From contig MU119910.1 of assembly GCA_014904845.1 (NCBI GenBank), positions 1-13,136 of the forward strand: DNA of 13,136 bases, given 5' to 3'. Of this stretch, positions 9,670 through 13,136 are shown one piece after another (position 1 is the first letter of the stretch; the number at the start of each line of letters is the position of its first letter). The notes beneath the pieces were generated by a model. It was not told where the DNA came from, made no database searches, and saw only the letters and a program-made list of their open reading frames with translations. Both the position numbers and the translations under genes were made by a program. The stretch is from Acephala macrosclerotiorum. Taxonomy: Eukaryota; Ascomycota; Leotiomycetes; Helotiales; Mollisiaceae.

Positions 9670-12154
9670 AATTTATTTAAAAAAATTATTAGTTTTATTA
9701 TTTTATATAAATTTTAAAAATTTAATTAAATAAATATAAAATAAAATTTATTATAAAAAGAATTATTATTCGTTTATAAAAAATAAATTAATATAAAAAA
9801 TTTATATCGAAATTTAATTTATAATAAAATCAAAATTTTTTATAAATAACAAATAAAAAATTTATATTAATATTATATTCGATTTTTATAATTAATTTTT
9901 TATTTATAAAAATTTTAAATTAAATAATAATAATATAAAAATATATATTCGTTTAAAATTTATTTTATTTAATATTTATTAATTTTAATAATTAAAATTA
10001 AAAAATATATTTTTTATTAATATATTTATAATTTAAAATTAATTTATTTTATAAAAATAATAAATATTAATATTATTAAAATATAAAATTTTATAAATTT
10101 TATAAATAAAAATTTAAATAAATTTATTATATTCGAAAAAAAATAAATAATAATAAATTATATTATTATATATAATTAAACGAAAAAAATTTAATAATAT
10201 TAATTAATTAAAATAATAAAAATAAATTTAAATTTAAAAAAATATTAAAATTTATAAAAAAAAATATAAAAATAAATAAATTATAAATTATATATAAATT
10301 AAAATTAAAAAAAGTTTTATTAATTATTTTTATATATTTTAAAATTTATTATATACGTTTTAAAAATAATTAATTTTATTTAATATTATAAATTATTATT
10401 TTAATTTAAACTTATAAAAATATAATATATACGAATTAATATAAATTTAATAAATATTATAAAAAAAATATATATATACAAATAATAAAATATAAATATT
10501 ATTATTAATTTAAATTATAAATATAATAATTTATACGTTTATAAAATATATAATATTTATAATATATATAAATCGTTTAATATATTATTTTAATTTAATA
10601 TATTTAAAACGTTTAAATTAAAAATTATTTAATTAATTTAATTATATTTAAAAATATTAAATTTATTATTATTAAATTAAAATTTATTAATATAATTTTT
10701 TTAATTTAATAAAAAAATAAAAAATAATTATTATATTTATAATATATTTAATATTATAATAATTTATTATTAAAAAAAAAAATTTAAAAAATAATAAAAT
10801 TAAAAAAATTAATTATTAATAAATATAAAAATAAAAATTAAAATAAATTTTTTTTTATTAAATTTAAAAAAATAAAAAATATATATATAATAATTCGTTT
10901 TTTAAAAATTATATAAAAATTAAAAAATATAATTTTAATTTTAATATAATTTAATATTATATATAATTATTATTTTAATATTTTTATTATAAATTATTAT
11001 TATATAAAATTTATTAATATTTTAATAATTAAATTTTAAAAATAATATTAATAAATTAATATATTAAAAATTATAAATATTAAAATTAAAAAAAAATTTA
11101 TTATTATAATTTTATATATAATTAAAAAAAAATTAATTAAAATAAAATAATTAATTAAATTGAATTTCTATGAAATATTTAATAAAAAAAAAAATTTTTT
11201 ATTATGTTTAATATAAATTTAATAATTATAAAAATAAATATAATATTTTTTTATAATTAAATATTTATAAATAATATTATTTTATATAATAAATATAAAT
11301 TTAAAAATAAATAAATAAATAAAATTTTAATTTATATATTTTATAATATAATATAAAAACGTATTAATTATTAATTAATATTTATATTTAAAAAATAATA
11401 TTCGTTTAAAAAAAATTAAAAAAAAATAATATTAAATAATAAAATTATAATTTTAAACGTTATAAAAAATTAATAATTAATATTTTTAAAATTTAATTAA
11501 TTTTATAAATAATAATTAAAATAATAAATAATTTAATAAAATTATTATTTATTTAATTTAAAAATTAATATTAATTTTTATATATATTTATAATATTAAT
11601 ATTTTTTATAATGAACGATTTTATTTAAATTTAATTAATTTATTAAAAAATATTAAAATTTTAATTTTATTACATTTATAATTATAATTTATTAATTAAT
11701 TCAAATTGTATAAAATTTAATTAAATATTATTAAATTTTAAATTTTAAACGATTTTATTAATTTATTATTATATAAATTAATAAAATATAATTATATTTA
11801 ATAAAAATAATAATTATAAAATTTTTTAAATATATTTTTATTTAAAATATTAAAATAATTTTATAATTATATAATTTTTAATAAATTACTTTTTATAATA
11901 ATTAAATTTAAAATTTTTAAAATTATATATTATATAAAATAATTTAAATTAATTAAATTAATTATAATAATTTAATATAAAAAATAAAAATTTTAAAAAA
12001 AAAAATTTTAATAATTTAAAATTTTATAAATATATTTATATTTTAAATATTAAAAAATTTATTATTTTATTTTAATAATTATATTAATTTTAAATATTTA
12101 TAAAATGTTTAAATTAAAAGTTTTGAATTTAAAATTTAAAATAAAATAAAATTA

Positions 12155-12208
12155 TTATAATTTTTTATAAAAACGTTTTTATAAAATTTATAAAATAAAA
12201 TATATATT
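12155..12208. repeat. 54-nt dispersed repeat, copy 2
   Basis: The second copy of the unit at 9194-9248, again centred on ATAAAAACGTTTTTAT. It lies about 10 bases upstream of the fold-back at 12221. The two copies are in the same orientation and about 2.96 kb apart. Confidence 0.6.
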
Positions 12209-12220
12209 AAATAAAAAAAT

Positions 12221-12299
12221 AAAAAATTCGTTCGTTATTAATTCGTTTAAAAAATCGTTAAACGATTTATTAAACGAATTAATAATAAACGAGTTTTTT
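12221..12299. repeat. 79-nt fold-back (near-perfect palindrome)
   Basis: Arms 12221-12259 and 12261-12299 are inverted copies around the single base A at 12260, pairing at 35 of 39 positions. Three of the four mismatches are transitions, including a CpG on the left (12233-12234) facing TpA on the right (12286-12287). CpG density is far above the surroundings. It may be two terminal inverted repeats of a DNA transposon brought together by loss of the middle, or a small fold-back element. A functional RNA hairpin is possible but unsupported. Confidence 0.8.
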
Positions 12300-12357
12300 T
12301 TTTATTCGACGTATATTTTATTTTATAAATATTTAAAATTAATATAATTATAAAATA

Positions 12358-12459
12358 ATTTTAATATTTAAAATAAAAATATATTTAAAAAATAATTATT
12401 AATTATTAATTTTAATATTTAAAATAAAAACGTATTTAAAAAATAATTATAATTATTAT
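12358..12459. repeat. Tandem duplication, 51-bp unit
   Basis: Units start at 12358 and 12409. They are identical for 22 bases, differ as TA (unit 1) against CG (unit 2), are identical for another 18 bases, then drift by a one-base indel. The double transition at one CpG shows that CpG sites can also be converted on both strands. Confidence 0.75.
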
Positions 12460-12690
12460 TTTTATTAAATATAATTATAATATAAATTAAAATTTTAACA
12501 TTTTTTATTAAATTAATTATATTTTAATTAAATTTAAATAAAATTTTATAATAAATAAATTTTAATAAATTTTAATTTTTTAAAATAATAATAAAAATTA
12601 ATATATAATAAATTTCAAAATATTAATTAAAAAAATTATATATTATATAAATTAAAAAATTTTAATATTTAAAATTATTTATTATTTTAA

Positions 12691-12771
<81 letters not shown>
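12691..12771. repeat. (AAT)27 microsatellite
   Basis: Eighty-one bases of uninterrupted AAT trinucleotide. It could be a genuine (AAT)n expansion or a G/C-containing trinucleotide array (for example CAA- or CAG-type) that was uniformly converted. The perfect regularity favours recent slippage in already AT-only DNA. Confidence 0.95.
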
Positions 12772-12911
12772 TATATAAATATTAATAATATTATTTTATA
12801 TTTTATATTTAAATTTTTAATTTTAAATTTTTTTTAAATTTTTTATATTTTTATAATTATAAATATAATTTTAAAATTTTATAAAAAATTAAATAAATTT
12901 TAAATAAATAA

Positions 12912-12968
12912 AAAAATACGTATTTGCGTTTTTTAAATTAATATAACTCTGACGTAAAAATGCGTATT
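12912..12968. repeat. 13-bp direct repeat across the composition boundary
   Basis: AAAAATACGTATT at 12912-12924 and AAAAATGCGTATT at 12956-12968 differ by one A/G transition and lie 44 bases apart, one on the AT-rich side and one on the normal side of the switch near 12944. The first copy contains the 12-bp palindrome AAATACGTATTT. They may be a short duplication at an insertion edge or a local duplication; chance is possible. Confidence 0.45.
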
Positions 12969-13053
12969 ACGTACCCTTTTTTGAGCTAATCGGAAGGCGA
13001 GGATTCTTATTTTAGCGAGTGCATATGCACTGAGCTAGTAGAAAAGGGTATGT
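12969..13053. repeat. Short inverted-repeat unit, possible MITE or hairpin
   Basis: ACGTACCCTTTT at 12969-12980 is mirrored by AAAAGGGTATGT at 13042-13053, pairing at 11 of 12 positions with one A/G transition. The 61-base interior holds a 14-bp perfect palindrome (13018-13031). It could be a tiny terminal-inverted-repeat element bordered by TA, or a hairpin. If the minus-strand ORF at 13035 is real, it would lie over that gene's 3' end. Confidence 0.45.
13018..13031. repeat. 14-bp perfect palindrome
   Basis: AGTGCATATGCACT reads the same on both strands and sits near the right side of the inverted-repeat unit 12969-13053. It could be a binding site for a dimeric protein or the tip of a hairpin. 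No specific factor is recognised. Confidence 0.6.
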
Positions 13054-13136
13054 CCTTGTAGTGGTTGCTGTGAATAGCGCTTGAGCAGAGCGGCGATGCT
13101 AACTAACCACATTCGAAGCGAATTCGAAAAAGTGTC
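13035..13136 (-). CDS. Possible 3' end of a minus-strand ORF (partial)
   Basis: Reading the minus strand from the window edge there are 33 open codons followed by TAG at 13035-13037. The peptide begins DTFSNSLRMWLVSIAALL and ends GHTLFY. I do not recognise the family. The codons use all bases normally, unlike the AT block. If real, this is the C-terminal end of a gene whose start lies to the right of the window, terminating about 90 bases from the AT-rich boundary and overlapping the right arm of the inverted repeat at 13042-13053. An open stretch of this length is common by chance, so support is weak. A plus-strand ATG at 13096 also stays open for 13 codons to the edge; only one of the two, or neither, can be the main gene. 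Confidence 0.2.
   Translation of the reverse strand, partial: DTFSNSLRMWLVSIAALLKRYSQQPLQGHTLFY

Larger units (their letters stand above)
1..12943. other. AT-rich, RIP-like mutated transposon block
   Basis: The sequence shows long stretches with no G or C at all (for example around 10201-10260), and the C and G that survive are mostly paired as CpG. Every reading frame is dense in TAA stops, so no gene here can be intact. Repeats inside the block differ by C/T and G/A changes only, with one or two exceptions. In ascomycetes this pattern is known from repeat-induced point mutation, which acts on duplicated DNA and turns C into T, preferring CpA. The unusually complete loss of CpA, CpT and CpC with survival of CpG is the odd part. 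An organellar genome or naturally AT-rich intergenic DNA is a weaker alternative, because neither explains the CpG restriction or the transition-only repeat differences. Confidence 0.85.
8743..12943. other. AT desert right of the retrotransposon
   Basis: About 4.2 kb with very few CpG sites and long stretches lacking G and C altogether. Apart from the LTR fragment, dispersed repeat, fold-back, tandem repeats and microsatellites listed separately, I see nothing gene-like. The lower CpG content than in the retrotransposon suggests it has been mutated for longer or was poorer in CpG to begin with. Confidence 0.55.
12944..13136. other. Normal-composition DNA beyond the AT block
   Basis: From about 12944 (TATAACTCTGACG) the sequence uses all dinucleotides, including CpA, CpT, CpC and GpG, and stays near balanced composition to the window end. 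The change occurs within a few tens of bases. This is how edges between RIP-affected AT-rich blocks and unaffected DNA look in compartmentalised fungal genomes. No tRNA, rRNA or recognisable protein family was identified in these 193 bases. Confidence 0.85.

Noticed and set aside
1..12943. Mitochondrial or apicoplast-like AT-rich genome
   Set aside because: No rRNA, tRNA or organellar gene is seen. LTR pairs with transition-only differences and CpG-restricted C point to nuclear mutated repeats.
12100..12943. CRISPR-like or minisatellite array
   Set aside because: Only two 51-bp tandem units and a trinucleotide run are present; there are no regularly spaced repeats with unique spacers.
13048..13118. 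Intron-like signals: GTATGT at 13048, GCTAACTAAC at 13098, AAG at 13116
   Set aside because: The 5' site is part of the inverted-repeat arm, there is no supporting reading frame on the plus strand, and the only nearby acceptor is a non-preferred AAG.
13056..13130. tRNA- or SINE-like A-box (GTAGTGGTT) with later ATTCGAA as a B-box
   Set aside because: No acceptor or anticodon stem can be folded, and the second element lacks the GGTTCGA core. ATTCGAA simply occurs twice, 11 bases apart.

Overview
The window is almost entirely (1 to about 12943) extremely AT-rich DNA, by eye around nine-tenths A+T or more. It ends in an abrupt switch to ordinary composition over the last ~190 bases. Within the AT-rich part nearly every surviving C or G lies in a CpG, while CpA, CpT, CpC and their complements are almost gone. 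Repeats inside the block differ from each other almost only by transitions. This is the signature of repeat-induced point mutation (RIP) or a RIP-like C-to-T process, so the likely source is a filamentous ascomycete (Pezizomycotina) with a compartmentalised genome: AT-rich blocks of dead transposons beside normal gene-bearing DNA. I cannot name the species. No intact protein gene, rRNA, tRNA or CRISPR array is visible.

Layout. 1-840 is a degenerate block with moderate CpG content and no recognisable feature. 841-2290 is a poorer AT desert with a weak inverted repeat (1539/1681). 2291-8737 is a complete but destroyed LTR retrotransposon of 6447 bp. It has two 201-bp direct repeats, alignable without gaps and differing at 21 positions, 20 of them transitions. 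Strand purine bias, the LTR ends and a purine tract suggest it reads on the minus strand. 8743-12943 is a second AT desert containing a fragment of the same LTR (to 9669), a 54-nt dispersed repeat (9194 and 12155), a 79-nt fold-back (12221-12299), a 51-bp tandem duplication (12358-12459) and a pure (AAT)27 array (12691-12771). 12944-13136 has normal base composition. It holds a short TIR-like inverted repeat, a 14-bp palindrome and possibly the last 33 codons of a minus-strand ORF entering from the right.

How it fits together. The retrotransposon keeps more CpG than its flanks, so the simplest reading is a younger element inserted into older, more exhausted repeat DNA, all later silenced and mutated. 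The block may be a RIP-affected isochore, a centromere core or subtelomeric heterochromatin; the window alone does not decide. I see no new functional system. The most informative signals are the CpG-sparing mutation spectrum and the sharp right-hand boundary.
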